This document shows, in pieces, positions 34,595-45,367 of a stretch of 64,000 bases of DNA; within the stretch, counting starts at the first letter, position 1, and every line of letters begins with the position of its first letter. A model generated the notes under the pieces. It saw only the letters and a list, made by a program, of their open reading frames with translations. It was not told the origin of the DNA and ran no database searches. This stretch comes from Paraconiothyrium sp. Pb-2020 (taxonomy: Eukaryota > Ascomycota > Dothideomycetes > Pleosporales > Didymosphaeriaceae), in assembly GCA_022419385.1 (NCBI GenBank), contig JAJUBI010000003.1:744001-808000 (forward strand). Direction: 5' to 3'. The position numbers and the translations under genes are program-made.

Positions 34595-34778
34595 ATTCGG
34601 TGAACAGGATGGCCTTGATAGGCTTAACACTGGCTACTTGCAGTGCATCTTCTGGGATTTTGTAGCACATCCACGAGTCGATTCAACGATGTTTCATATC
34701 TTTAGTAGCTAATGTTCATGATGTAGCCCAAGTTTTCAGTACCCAAGTCTCGATAAGTTTCACCATCTGTCTGCTTGC

Positions 34779-35968
34779 CTAGATGTAAGAGTCTTCCTCA
34801 ACTAGTCTCCGGTTTGTCCTATGAGGAGAGACTTCCGTATTCGCCAATGCACTCACAAGGAGAACCATACCGTCATCAGTTCGTAGCTTCAAAGTATACC
34901 GCAGGGTCGAGGCTAAACCATCAATAGCCCGCGGACCTCTCTCACACCATTTCCGAGCCTCTAGCTGCTTCATCTTTCTCATGCATAGCTCCAAGAACAA
35001 CTCTGAAGCCGATTTCTCATAGTCGGGACTTATCGGGTACGACTTCAAGTATTTTCTGTCCAATAGTCCTAGCAGGCCGTATACGCGATCTCATATATCC
35101 GCACAGCGCGCATCGGGGTATGCGTTCAACAGCCAGTAAATTGTGATACCGATCGTCTCTATATAGCCTCGACCATATCGTCGCGACGACAAAATATTGT
35201 GCATATAATGAGGATGGGGACTGTGTAACCTTGCTTGCACTCGGCCACCCATAGTGCCTTTCTCGACGTCATTGAAGGTCGGGAACGGAAATTGCCCATG
35301 TATATAACCAGTCAGTATATCGAGAATACAGTAATGAAGATCTGATTTCCCGCACCAGATTTCGACATCTTGGGCTAGAAGAAACTCTTGTATGATCCAC
35401 ATGCGAGTCCAATATGTTGAATGCGCCACCTCTAAAACATACTGCGCCACGAGACTAGACGACGATAGCCCCTTGAGAGCAACTAGCCATTCATCGTCCC
35501 AGTCTATCAGCTCACGAGACATTGGCGGAGGTCCGACTAATTCTGCGAGCTCGCTGAACGCTTCCACGAGTTCCGGCGGCCCAGAACCCAGCCATGCAAT
35601 CACACGAAATGCGTTCTTATAAATGTCGCCCATCTATCCAACTTGATAGTCGCGCTCGGTGAGATCGGATTGGTTGATGCACAAGGCATCGATCCAAAGA
35701 TATCCTCCTTGGCGGAGTAACGGTACCGTTGGAGAAAAGCGAACAGATTGTCGCGTATCGGTATACGAGTTTCGTTCAAGAGTATCGACTTCGAGTCTGA
35801 TGGGGGACCCCATTTGTAGGACAATGCGGTGTATGGAGGGGCTTCGCGCAGCTTGACTACCGTGAGCCACAAGGACATCGGGCCATCGTTCATCGGTGGT
35901 GCATGGTCGGTGAACGAAAGAAGTCTGACTTCGCCTTTATCGAGAGGTGTAAAACAAGAGTTGGACAT
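34779..35968 (-). pseudogene. Heterokaryon-incompatibility (HET) domain gene, multiply disrupted
   Basis: The HET domain is complete in order: ALSYKWGPPSDS, LWIDALCINQSDLTERDYQV, MGDIYKNAFRVIAWLG, TRMWIIQEFLLA and DRVYGLLGLLD. It is broken in three places: a one-base frameshift near 35700 (between AKED and LWID), a TAG at 35636-35634 directly before MGDIYKN, and a TGA at 35093-35091 directly before DRVYGLL. Each stop sits where HET proteins usually have Gln/Arg-like residues (CAG or CGA codons), so both fit single C-to-T changes on the coding strand. No intron of credible length repairs them. A non-functional remnant of a cell-death/incompatibility gene is the best reading. Confidence 0.85.
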
Positions 35969-36670
35969 GTTGTCCGAGATAGGGGATCTAGATGAAGAAG
36001 GAACAGGAAGGCTGATTGTTGTTCAGCCTGGTGCTGCAGCCTTGCATGACAGAGTCTAGCCCATCAGAACGGTTCCGTGACTGAGTGATCACTGAGTGAC
36101 CACTGCTTGGTGTCGATAATAATGCTATTGGCATCATTGAGGATCTCAAGCAGGCGTCACAAGTGCGTTGACAGTTGACAAGCACGTCTGCCCGTTCCAG
36201 TTTCCCCGGTGCCTGTATGTCAATGCAAGGATTGGGAAAACGACCGCGAAATGGTTAAAGTGAAAAGAAACAGTGTATTTACATAGATGCTGAATCGTGG
36301 TGGGGCCCTTACGGGCGTGCGAGCCCAGGCACGTCGTCGCTGATGGTGTGGCTCCCAAGGGCGGCGAGGGTGGGCTTGCGACCCCGCAGCGTTCGGCAGC
36401 TGGCACGTGTCGACAGGGCAGGCGTCGTGGACGGCGCGTAATCTCACCTTCAAGCAAGCGTCACACAGTATATGTGATGGTACAACGCGGGCGCACTCCT
36501 CATCCCTCCCCGCCGAATCTCACTTGCGCAGGAATAACCGCTTCTCTCTTGACCTTCGCATCATCATATCACGGACCTTCCCTTCCGGAGTTGCTGGTGG
36601 ACTGTGATCGATCCTTGATACTGAAATCTTGCCGACATAGCAGACCAAAAGGTTTGTTATCAAAAATCCC
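35969..36670. other. Intergenic region, promoter of the kinase-ankyrin gene
   Basis: About 700 bp. GC-rich 36300-36440; no domain-bearing frame. It separates the HET pseudogene from the divergently transcribed kinase-ankyrin gene. Confidence 0.4.
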
Positions 36671-39600
36671 ATGGACGTGTCAGATGAGTTTTATCTTCCC
36701 AGCTGCTCAGCTTCGAACCTGTGGCTCGAACCGGTCAAACTTGTATCGCAATATGGATCGCAAGTAGAACTCTCGACTGGGCCGTTCTTCAGCCGTAAGT
36801 CCCAGTACAAACCCGCAAATCATCCTTCGTCATCCAATCTACAAGATCTTGTCATTGCATTGGCCTGTTCTCGGTTACATGATATGTCCATCAAAGATAG
36901 GCTTCGGCCCTCTCTTATTTCACGTTTGGGTCAAGGCGCAACGTTCGAAGTGGAACTCAGAGAAGCCAAAGGAAGGAAGCTGGTAGCGGTGAAACACATA
37001 CGAAGAAGCGATATTTACGATGGTCAATTCTCGTACACCGGATCTACGAGGAAAAGACTGGATGATGTTCTCTTGGAAGTACAGGTACTGTCTCATCTGA
37101 ACATGCTCCACCACGAGAATATCGTCGAACTCGTCGGCTACGGATGGGACGAAGGCCCGCTACCATTCCTTGTGCTTGAGTACGCTGATCTCGGTAGCCT
37201 GGATGCATTCTTACGTGAAAATCCTCTGTCATGGGCGCAAAAGGAGCTCACCTTAATCCAACTAGCTTCTGGACTCGACCTACTGCATGAATGCGGTATC
37301 ATTCACGGCGATATCAAGCTCGAAAACATACTAGTGTTTTCGAAAGCTCCCCATGGATTCGTTCCTAAGTACGCGGATTTTGGCTTCTGTCTCGCAGAGA
37401 CCTTGGGAATTGACTCGTATCACGGCACGCGTGTTCTTAATCCCCCGGAGTTACGAATGACACATTCTCAAAGAGCGCAACTTCAATGTGACTTCATGAA
37501 AGCCGACGTGTACTGTTTCGGTATCGCTGCTTGGGAGACCGCAAATGATGGTCACAGGTTCTTCACAGCTGATCCTATAAGCATAGATGCTCAAGACGTG
37601 GGCAAGGCCTTGGAATTCCTCCATGGTCTAGATGCCAATGACGAGGAACTTTTCGAATATGGCTTCAGCTTCATTGAAAGCCTAGGCCTGCCGGAAGCAT
37701 TGGCGGGTCCCTTCTGTGAAGTGTTGAAGTTGGCCCTGCAGAGGGTCCCTGAGACGCGTTCGTCCGTCAGAGACATCTACCAAATCATGGACCCAGAGGA
37801 CAGGTGAATTGATGCAGTTGCGCATAATCTTGAGAACGGCAAATTTTGATTAACTTGTCAAACAGGTACGAGCCCGTCATCGCTATTCCCTTGAAATCGT
37901 CAAGCCATTCTATCTTCGATGTAAGGCTCAAGTTCATTCAGGGATTACCTCGACTAATTTTGATGTGCGCGTACCTTAGGTCTCTGCAGCTCCGGTTAAG
38001 AGCGAAGTCCGCGCACAGCTCATAGATGCGATTCGAAACAGCTCAACCTTAGTTCGGGAAGACAGTCGACCCCTTGATATATTCAACTTAGCAGCGTTCC
38101 ATGCTCTTGGATTTGGTGTCTTGCAGGATGATCAGAAGAGCCTGCAATATCTCATCGAAGCGGCAGAAGTTGGTCATCAGCCGGCAATATTCTACTGCAG
38201 AGCATTTTTGGAGAATGGGACTATCAGAAAAGACTCAATTGAACTTTCAACCTTGTTCGACAATGTCTACTTTTCTCTTCCGAAAGCCACTCTCTCTTTG
38301 CCCCCAGAGGCGCAAGCCGCGTATCATATCCGCTCAGCTCATTCCTACTGGCTCAAACAGTCAGGACCACAAATATTTTCGCATGACCATCTTCCCCTCA
38401 CAGATCTCACTGCTGAAAGGCTGCTGAGAGCTTCAGATATTAGCCAATTTCACCTTCTAGAGATCGAGTCAGAGTCAGAGGGGAGGGTCACGCGCGAGCC
38501 CATTCTACATCATCTCGCGAAGATATCTCCACATTTGGTTGAAGAGCTATTGCACATTGGTGTCAAGGGATCTAAAGCTGCAATCGACAACGAGACGCTC
38601 CTCCACGTAGCGTGCGAATGTGGTTCGCTCTCCCTTGTACAGGCTCTCCTCAGATATCACCCTGAACTAGCACGCATGAACACCAACGATGGCCTCTCAC
38701 CACTACACTGGCTCTTCATGTTCGAAGATTGCGAGATACCAACCGTTGCGGATGCATTAGGGTCTCTGACCCCTTTGCATGACATGGTCGCTGTAAGGTT
38801 TCTCCGTGACCTGAATCTCGTCTTCAGTGGTCCGCCGCTACATTGGGCAATCATGGCAAGAAATCTTCACGCCGTGCAAGCTCTGATAGATCTTGGGGTT
38901 GACCTCAACAAATTGCAGCATATGCCACAAGATTGTTTCAACTACCCACCGTATGCTATCGACGTCGCAAGCGCCTTACTGATGCCAGAATTAATACAGG
39001 TTCTCCAAGCACATGGTGCTCAACTGGCTCGCGGAGAGGATGAAACAACTGCGGCCAGCCATGTAGGCGACACAACGGATCCATTCAGACTCTGGCTTTA
39101 CCATGGAAAGAATGTGGATGAAGCTGCTCGAGAAACTTTGCGAATTTTGCTTGAACCAGGGCCTGGTTTAGCGACTCCCGACCTTGAAACTACCGCTGTC
39201 ATGAATCTGATACCTTGTTCATCGTGTCATGCCATCATTTTGCGAAATTTCTTACAATTCAAACCTTCGGTTTCGGAGCAAACACTGGCGTTCGCCGCAA
39301 TGTCTTTCCAACACGACTATTTCAACGGAGAAGAAATGGCCATAATTCTCGACTACTGCTCTAGCCATATGGACCAAAAAGAGTTTCACAGAGGTTGCGT
39401 GAAGGCTTTAGCAATCTGCGTAGACGACGGGTCAGTTGGTGCGGCCAAAGTGATCTTGAGTCGTCTTGGTGACTCTGCGCAAGAAGCCATAGACAAATAT
39501 GGCCTCATACATAAGGCTGCGGAGTACGATCATGTTGAAATGATTGAGTTGTTACTTGAAAAAGGAGGCAATATCAACTTGGGCATGGATGGCACGCCTG

Positions 39601-40256
39601 CTGCCACTGCGGCATTCTGCTCCAAAAGGAAGGCACTGAGGTACCTTCTATCTCATGGGGTAGAGGTGGCGATTACTGGCAGGGACGGGCCGTACACCCT
39701 GATTCACAATATTGTCTCCAGCACGAATCCAGCCTCCGAATCAGAAGCTACGCTAAAGATGATATGTGAGGAGTTCGCGGATATTTTCAAGCCTATCGTC
39801 GACAGTCATGATGGGCGAGGGCTGACGGCTCTTCATAAAGCTATTATAAGGGCAAATCTCAAGAACGTTGGAAGATTGATCATTGATCTACATGCGACAC
39901 CCTCAAACGTCCAAGACAAGAATATATGTCCCCTTAGCCTTGTACAGCTCTGTAAAGAGTTTCCACCTTTGCTGATTACAGAGCAAGGCAAGCGAGCAGT
40001 CATCGAATATCGGAAATCCCTGGATGTCGTTGCGGAGTATCTGCAGCACACTGTCGGCATGGTCGCTCCAAATCTGGTGGTCCCTGATGAAGCAATATTG
40101 CGATCGTGGAGAGGGCGAGAAGAGGGTGTACAGAGGCCATCTGAGGATCTTGTGGATTGGTATACAGCTGACGTGAGATCCGACACTACATCAGATCGAG
40201 TGAAGTGGTGGGGTGTAATGTGGCGGGCGAATATGGCTGATGCTGAGGGACCATAG
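36671..40256 (+). CDS. Protein kinase with SEL1-like and ankyrin repeats
   Basis: Three exons, 36671-37803, 37866-37920 and 37980-40256, introns 62 and 59 bp, frame kept; 1154 residues. The kinase domain (about 80-375) looks catalytically competent: glycine loop LGQGATFEV, VAVKHI (K108), alpha-C Glu near E136, HGDIKLEN (D214, N219) and ADFGF (D236); the APE motif reads PPE (258-260). HGD instead of HRD is common in fungal members. After it comes a SEL1-like helical repeat (LDIFNLAAFHALGFGVLQDD), then ankyrin repeats (ETLLHVACECGSLSLVQALLRYH, PPLHWAIMARNLHAVQALIDLGVDL, GLIHKAAEYDHVEMIELLLEKGGNI, GLTALHKAIIRANLKNVGRLII). The layout of signalling domain plus repeat sensor resembles fungal immune/allorecognition receptors. 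Its 3' end converges on DUF6594 with 21 bp between stops. Confidence 0.85.
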
Positions 40257-40277
40257 TGCTTATGGAACATCGCGGTT

Positions 40278-41324
40278 CTAAGAATTCACCTGTCCGGAAA
40301 CGACCGGTTCAATATTGGAAACAAATACCACCATGACCGCAGCGTATCTAGTTCAACAGACGGTCAGACTCAAAAAGTATCAGACGCACCAATACTGTTG
40401 CGGACTTACGCAGCAGTAGAAGCAAAGATCTCGTGACGTCTTGCTCTAGTCAATAATGCGACGGCAACTGCAAATAAAGCGACAAACACTGTGATCACAG
40501 CGAGACGTGCTTTCAAATTCGATAGTTCATAGAGAAGGACAGTGGGCGCGAGTAACAGAAATGAAGCGAGGCTCGTGAGAAGTAGGCGAACCAATAGCCC
40601 CTTCCGGCTTGCAGAGTAGAAGTGGAGATTGGGATCCGTGGATTTCTGGCGTTCAACCTGTCGCCTGTCAACCTCGTAGAGTACTATGAAACGAACAGAT
40701 GCGTTTGTACCTCGGACTGCAAGATCTGTGCAAGCATTAGTATCGCGCAGTAACGTGTATAGGCCATATATATACACCATGTCCTATCCGAGACTTTCGG
40801 GCAAAGTTCTCGACCATTAGCTCCAACGCTCCCTCTTCCACATCTCTCTGAATCGTTACAAAGTCGTCCGGAGCGTCCAGGAACTGAGTCTCCTCCTTGA
40901 TGAGTGGTTTTACAGATTCCATCCATCTCTTGAGGCTCTCGATATTTGCTTGTTCTGGCCTTCCTGCAGAGCAGAGCTGTAAGTATCGTAGAAGATCCTT
41001 ATCTGATTCCCACACCATTAGCAATTTCAGGTCCACAGATTTAGGAGGACACCGACCGTATTGTCTCAGTTTCAAGTGGAGCTCCTTTAGCACAACTTTT
41101 CTTTCGGTGTTCTTATCGTGTCTCCGAGAACTCAAATACAGCTGCGTACGCTCAACATTATCAAGGCATCGGAGCTGCTCTTCAAGTGCTGAGATCTCAT
41201 CTTGGGCAAGAAGTAAGCATCTAGTATGGGCGGTAGCAAATCTACGAAACATGATGAAGTCATCATCACTACTCTGAAATGCTGCGAGCCGTGGATATCC
41301 GCGAGGGTAGGTTTCGACTATCAA
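40278..41324 (-). CDS. DUF6594 membrane protein
   Basis: Three exons, 41324-40778, 40725-40410 and 40347-40278, introns 52 and 62 bp; 310 residues. The N-terminal PRGYPRLAAFQSSDDDFIMFRRFATAHTR followed by a charged helix (LLLAQDEISALEEQLRCLD) is the hallmark of DUF6594. The C-terminus has three hydrophobic helices (LLVRLLLTSLASFLLLAPTV, LAVITVFVALFAVAVALL, YAAVMVVFVSN). The last exon is inferred: splicing at the GTAAGT at 40409 to the CTAG at 40348 replaces an immediate stop with AAYAAVMVVFV, the usual ending of this family. Function unknown; the family is greatly expanded in filamentous ascomycetes and often sits near HET and ankyrin genes. Confidence 0.8.
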
Positions 41325-41693
41325 CGTTAGCCCACGGCTCTCGGCCTCAGCAACTTCTCACATGCTGTTCATATTTCCGTCGTTGGCTCTTTGAGGGTGT
41401 CAATTCACCAGACAGAGTTTGGTCTTTTCGCTGTCGAGATGCTTGGTCTTGGTACTGGGGTAAAACACTGAACAGCGCTAAACTGGTACTGGACTCCGGA
41501 CGCTGACTCCGTCCTAAGCGAGTACTTGAGGTCCTATTCCACGAACGGGCTTGACAAGATGACAAGAGAACTGGAAAGGCAACAAGTAACAATACACAAT
41601 CTAGGTATATTCTTAAGTTCAGCTCTTTCGACCGTCTCGTCTGAGTTAGACTATGAGGCGCATCTATGCATCCGCAGCTTTTTGAACCCCGCT
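41325..41693. other. Intergenic spacer
   Basis: About 370 bp between the DUF6594 gene and the small spliced gene, both on the minus strand. It should hold the DUF6594 promoter. Nothing else recognised. Confidence 0.35.
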
Positions 41694-42201
41694 TTACACT
41701 CGTTCGAGTTCGCCTTTGTGAACCGGTGAGGGATGCTGCACGCCATTGCTGTCCTTCTTAATTGTATAGGTTTCGCCTCCCAAGTGTGCCACAATAGTAT
41801 AAGGACCATACATTCCGCGTTCAGTACTGGGCTTGTACCATACTTTCTCGTTCGCCTGGAAATACGAGACAGAAACATACTATGGATGTCAACTAGCTCG
41901 TCTGGTGCCGGGAGAGTTTCTGCGTATAACATACTTCGGCACCAGAGCCTTCGTGTGTCGCGTGTGCCTTCCAGTTGTCTTCCGATATGTTGGCAGGATC
42001 GCGCTTCAAAACCGGTGAGCCTATTTCCGTAAGATATGCTTTAGGTAACCACTTTATCTTTGCTTTCAGACATGATTGAGTAAATATCGTGGAGACACAG
42101 GCGATTTTATCGTATGAAGGCTGATACGGTGAACCGAGAGTCCCAGGCTGAACAAGGCTGAACAAGGCTGAATGCGGCACTTTCTCGTCCACGTGTAACA
42201 C
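41694..42201 (-). CDS. Small hypothetical protein, two exons, start unresolved
   Basis: Not a known family to me. Exon 2 (41855-41694) encodes ANEKVWYKPSTERGMYGPYT followed by IVAHLGGETYTIKKDSNG and ends KGELERV-stop: a short beta-rich, SH3/chromo-like segment with a VWY..GPYTI..TYTI pattern that looks firmly coding. Exon 1 ends at 41935 (GTATGT donor, 79-bp intron, TTTCCAG acceptor, phase kept) after SEDNWKAHATHEGSGAE. The frame upstream is open to 42201 but has no ATG, so the true start may lie in another exon. Small acidic fungal proteins with this C-terminal pattern are common; the pattern also recalls the SH3-like end of retroelement integrases, which I cannot exclude. Confidence 0.5.
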
Positions 42202-42274
42202 TTCTATTGGCTGATATGAGACCTTCTTGCCGTCAAATCAGAAGCTCTGCAACTCGTAGTAAGATTCACGCCGC

Positions 42275-44614
42275 ATGTGCGCATCTACAAAGTACAATGA
42301 ACGCACCGATCGCTTTCAGCTGGTACTTAAGGTTGCACGAAACATGGAAGAGGAGTACATTCGAGAAGCCCTGAACATCTCTGCCAATAAAGTGATCAAA
42401 CGAAACCAAAGGGGTTATCATGCTATTCACGCACTACTAGTCACTTGGGAAGAAAAGGACGATGACGGCATTGCCGCCGAAGTCGACCGACTTCAGGCAA
42501 CACTGGAAAGCATCGGTGCTTCGGTCGTCGACTTCCAGATACCATCAAAACACTCTCAGATTATGTTGCAGCAAGCCCTGAACGATGTCTTCCGTCGTTA
42601 TCGGGACGTGGCAGAAGGCTGCTTATTCGTATTATACTATTCCGGGCATGGTGATAGGGGCGGAGAGAACAGACGATCCACATGGACAGCGTAAGGAGGA
42701 AATGAAATTGTAACCTGCTTTTTATATTGACGACTCTGCAGAACATCCAAGGCGGACAGCCCCGCTCTTAACTGGTACGACATTCAGCCATCCCTTGGGG
42801 CCTGGGAGGGCGACATCCTCATGATTCTGGATTGTTGCTTCGCTTTTCAAGCAGTCCGCGATAGAGATTCGCGTACGTTCGAATTACTTGCCGCATGCGG
42901 AATTCGCGAGTCTACTCCACAGGCCGGGGCACTGTCCTTCACAACCGCGTTGATCGACACATTCGAGACGATGCTGGAACGCGAAGGAGTCATCAACGTA
43001 TCAAAGGCTTACGACCATCTTTTGAAACTGGAATCGCCACTAGCAGCAACTCCTTTGCGGAGACTGTGGAAAGGAGAGGAAAGCATAGAGCTACGACCTA
43101 TTTTGAACGGCTCGAGTGGCAGAACGAAATTCCAAAGACCCATTCCTTCAACATTACTGACTTTTACACTATCTCTGTCTCGTCAAGTAGATGATGTTCT
43201 CTTGAAGCGGTTGAGTCGCTGGATGCGGACGTACCTCCCGAAAGATGTAGAAACACTGACTATCGATAAAGTCATCGCCCAGATCGAAGCAATACAAGCC
43301 TGTCTGCAAGAAAGACAGGCGCAGACTCCAGGTCTGAAAACACAGATCCAGCATGAGCTCAAGAGTCGGAACATTATCGAAGACTTCAGCCTACAAACAA
43401 CAACGGTTCAAGGTATGAACCCTCCGAGTGACGCTAGTCAGGCTCTTTTGGCTCGTTCGATATTGCAGGAACTCCAAAATTGGAACGACGCCATGTACCG
43501 ATCCCTTGAGAGAAACCTATTGCTAAACCCAAATTTCTATTCCGAAGAGATATTGCAAGACCTCAGTTTGAGCACTGCAGCGCAAGCTTTAGGATTGGCT
43601 GATGCAGCACGAATGCGATTGCTGGCATTGACTCTGGATGACGACGATGCGGGTTTAGCATCAATCAAACCCCTTAAATACAACGAAATCGAGCGAGTCG
43701 ATTTTCCAGAGATAGACACAAACGGGATGCATACCTACGGAAAGAAAGATGGGGCCAGCGTCTTGATTGAGAGAAGGTATAACAGCGCTCGGCTTCCTCG
43801 AGAGAAAGTAGCTCTCAATGCAAAGCGCCTGGATCGCTTTCTGAGAGAGACAAAGAATTCCAATTTACCTATTGCAGAGTACGAAGGCTACGTTGACGAG
43901 CCAAAGGAAGATTGTTTCTATCTCGTTTTCCGCATTCCTTGGAAAGCCGTCGAAGCACTCAGACCAGTGCATCGAACGCTGGAGGAACTTTACGAGAAAG
44001 CACCGACAATCCCTCTCAACTCGCGAATGAAGATCGCCTATTCGCTGGCTCGGGGTATGGCTAACCTCCACGCCGTTGGATGGGTGCATAAGAGTCTCTG
44101 CAGCAAGAATGTACTCTTCTTCCCCCATCCGGAAACTAAAGATGGTTCTGGAAGGGTGCTGAAGCTAACCGACCCGTACTTATTTGGCTTCGACCTCGCA
44201 AGGCCCCAAATTGCCAGTTCAGATGATACCAAAGAATACAGGGCATCGAGGTTGGTGTATACTCACCCTCAGCGGTGGGCCTACGGTCAATGGAGATTCA
44301 ACAGTACACATGATATGTATTCGCTAGGTGTTATCTTGCTAGAGCTTGGATGTTGGAAAGCAGCCAGCAAATTCGATCCTGCAAAACAAGGCTTCAGAGA
44401 CGTCAACGATGAGCGGCAGATACAGAAGGATCTTATCGCGGCAGCGAAGGCTTACCTGCCTCACTACGCAGGGAAGAGGTATTCCAACATCGTGATCAGC
44501 TGCCTGTCCGGATCTTGGGTCTCTTCAAATTCCGAGCAAAATCCGGCACAATTGTTGACGGACTTCAGAGAAACGGTCCTTGGGGGCCTTTTGAAAGTTT
44601 CAGCTTGCCTATAG
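42275..44614 (+). CDS. Caspase-like protease fused to a pseudokinase
   Basis: Two exons, 42275-42690 and 42742-44614, with a 51-bp intron (GTAAGG donor, TGCAG acceptor); 762 residues. Residues ~45-250 form a caspase/metacaspase-like fold: IHALLVTWEE, the catalytic histidine H125 in LYYSGHGD and the catalytic cysteine C171 in ILMILDCCFAF (the metacaspase D-S-C position). Both residues of the dyad are present. A helical linker follows, then from ~500 a kinase-like domain with LARGMANLHAVGWVHKSLCSKNVLFF and YLFGFDLARP. The HRD Asp is replaced (HKS) and DFG reads GFD, so it is a pseudokinase of the type found with HeLo/HET-S-like fungal cell-death proteins. The architecture suggests proteolysis controlled by a regulatory kinase-like module in a cell-death pathway. 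The start codon is the first in-frame ATG; a second lies 24 codons on. Confidence 0.83.
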
Positions 44615-45367
44615 TAGCATGGTACAATGCACGGGATAAAGACATGCTTGACATGTCGCACAATGTGTACTCCAAGCCGACGCACTGTTCTGCCTTGCAA
44701 ATGTTCCTATGCTACCTTTCTATGGAATGATTATCTTTCGTAGAATTTCAGCCAATCTGTGTACTATAGGAGGCTGATTATTAGCCTATCCACTTTAGCA
44801 CTCCAAATCTGACAGCTTCGTACCCTATTTTAACGTCTACCAGGCCCCAAAAATCTGATTCAATAGAAGGCGGCCAATGACCAGGCTCCTATAGTACATA
44901 GATTGGCCGAAATGCTATGAGAAGGATATCCATTGCATGGAAAGGTGCTATAGAAACATTTACAAGGCACCGATAATGCTCGCGTATGGTTTCCCGAAGC
45001 AATCTCAGGCCGCATACCTAAGCTTGCTTTCAAATATTGACTTTCTCCTGTCTATTGCTGTCGTTGGAGCTTGAATATTTATTCAACACATGCGGATATC
45101 CAGTCAGGGGTCCGCTGATAGTTATCTATACATGTGACGGACTGCCAACCTTGGAAGTGGGTCTGTCTAATCTGTGTCGGACAAAGCGCGTCTTTATTTT
45201 ACAATATGTGCGTCCACTAGCAGTACTGTAAACACAGATCTTACTAAATACCGATGTTCCTTTCCAAATGCGACAACAAATGGGTATATCAAAACGCTAT
45301 CAACGTTGCGACCAAAACCGGCTCGAAGCCACGACATCTTATTAAAAACACCACCCAATCCAATCTC
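44615..45367. other. Convergent intergenic region
   Basis: About 750 bp of moderately AT-rich sequence between two converging genes. No domain-bearing frame or repeat recognised. Confidence 0.4.
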
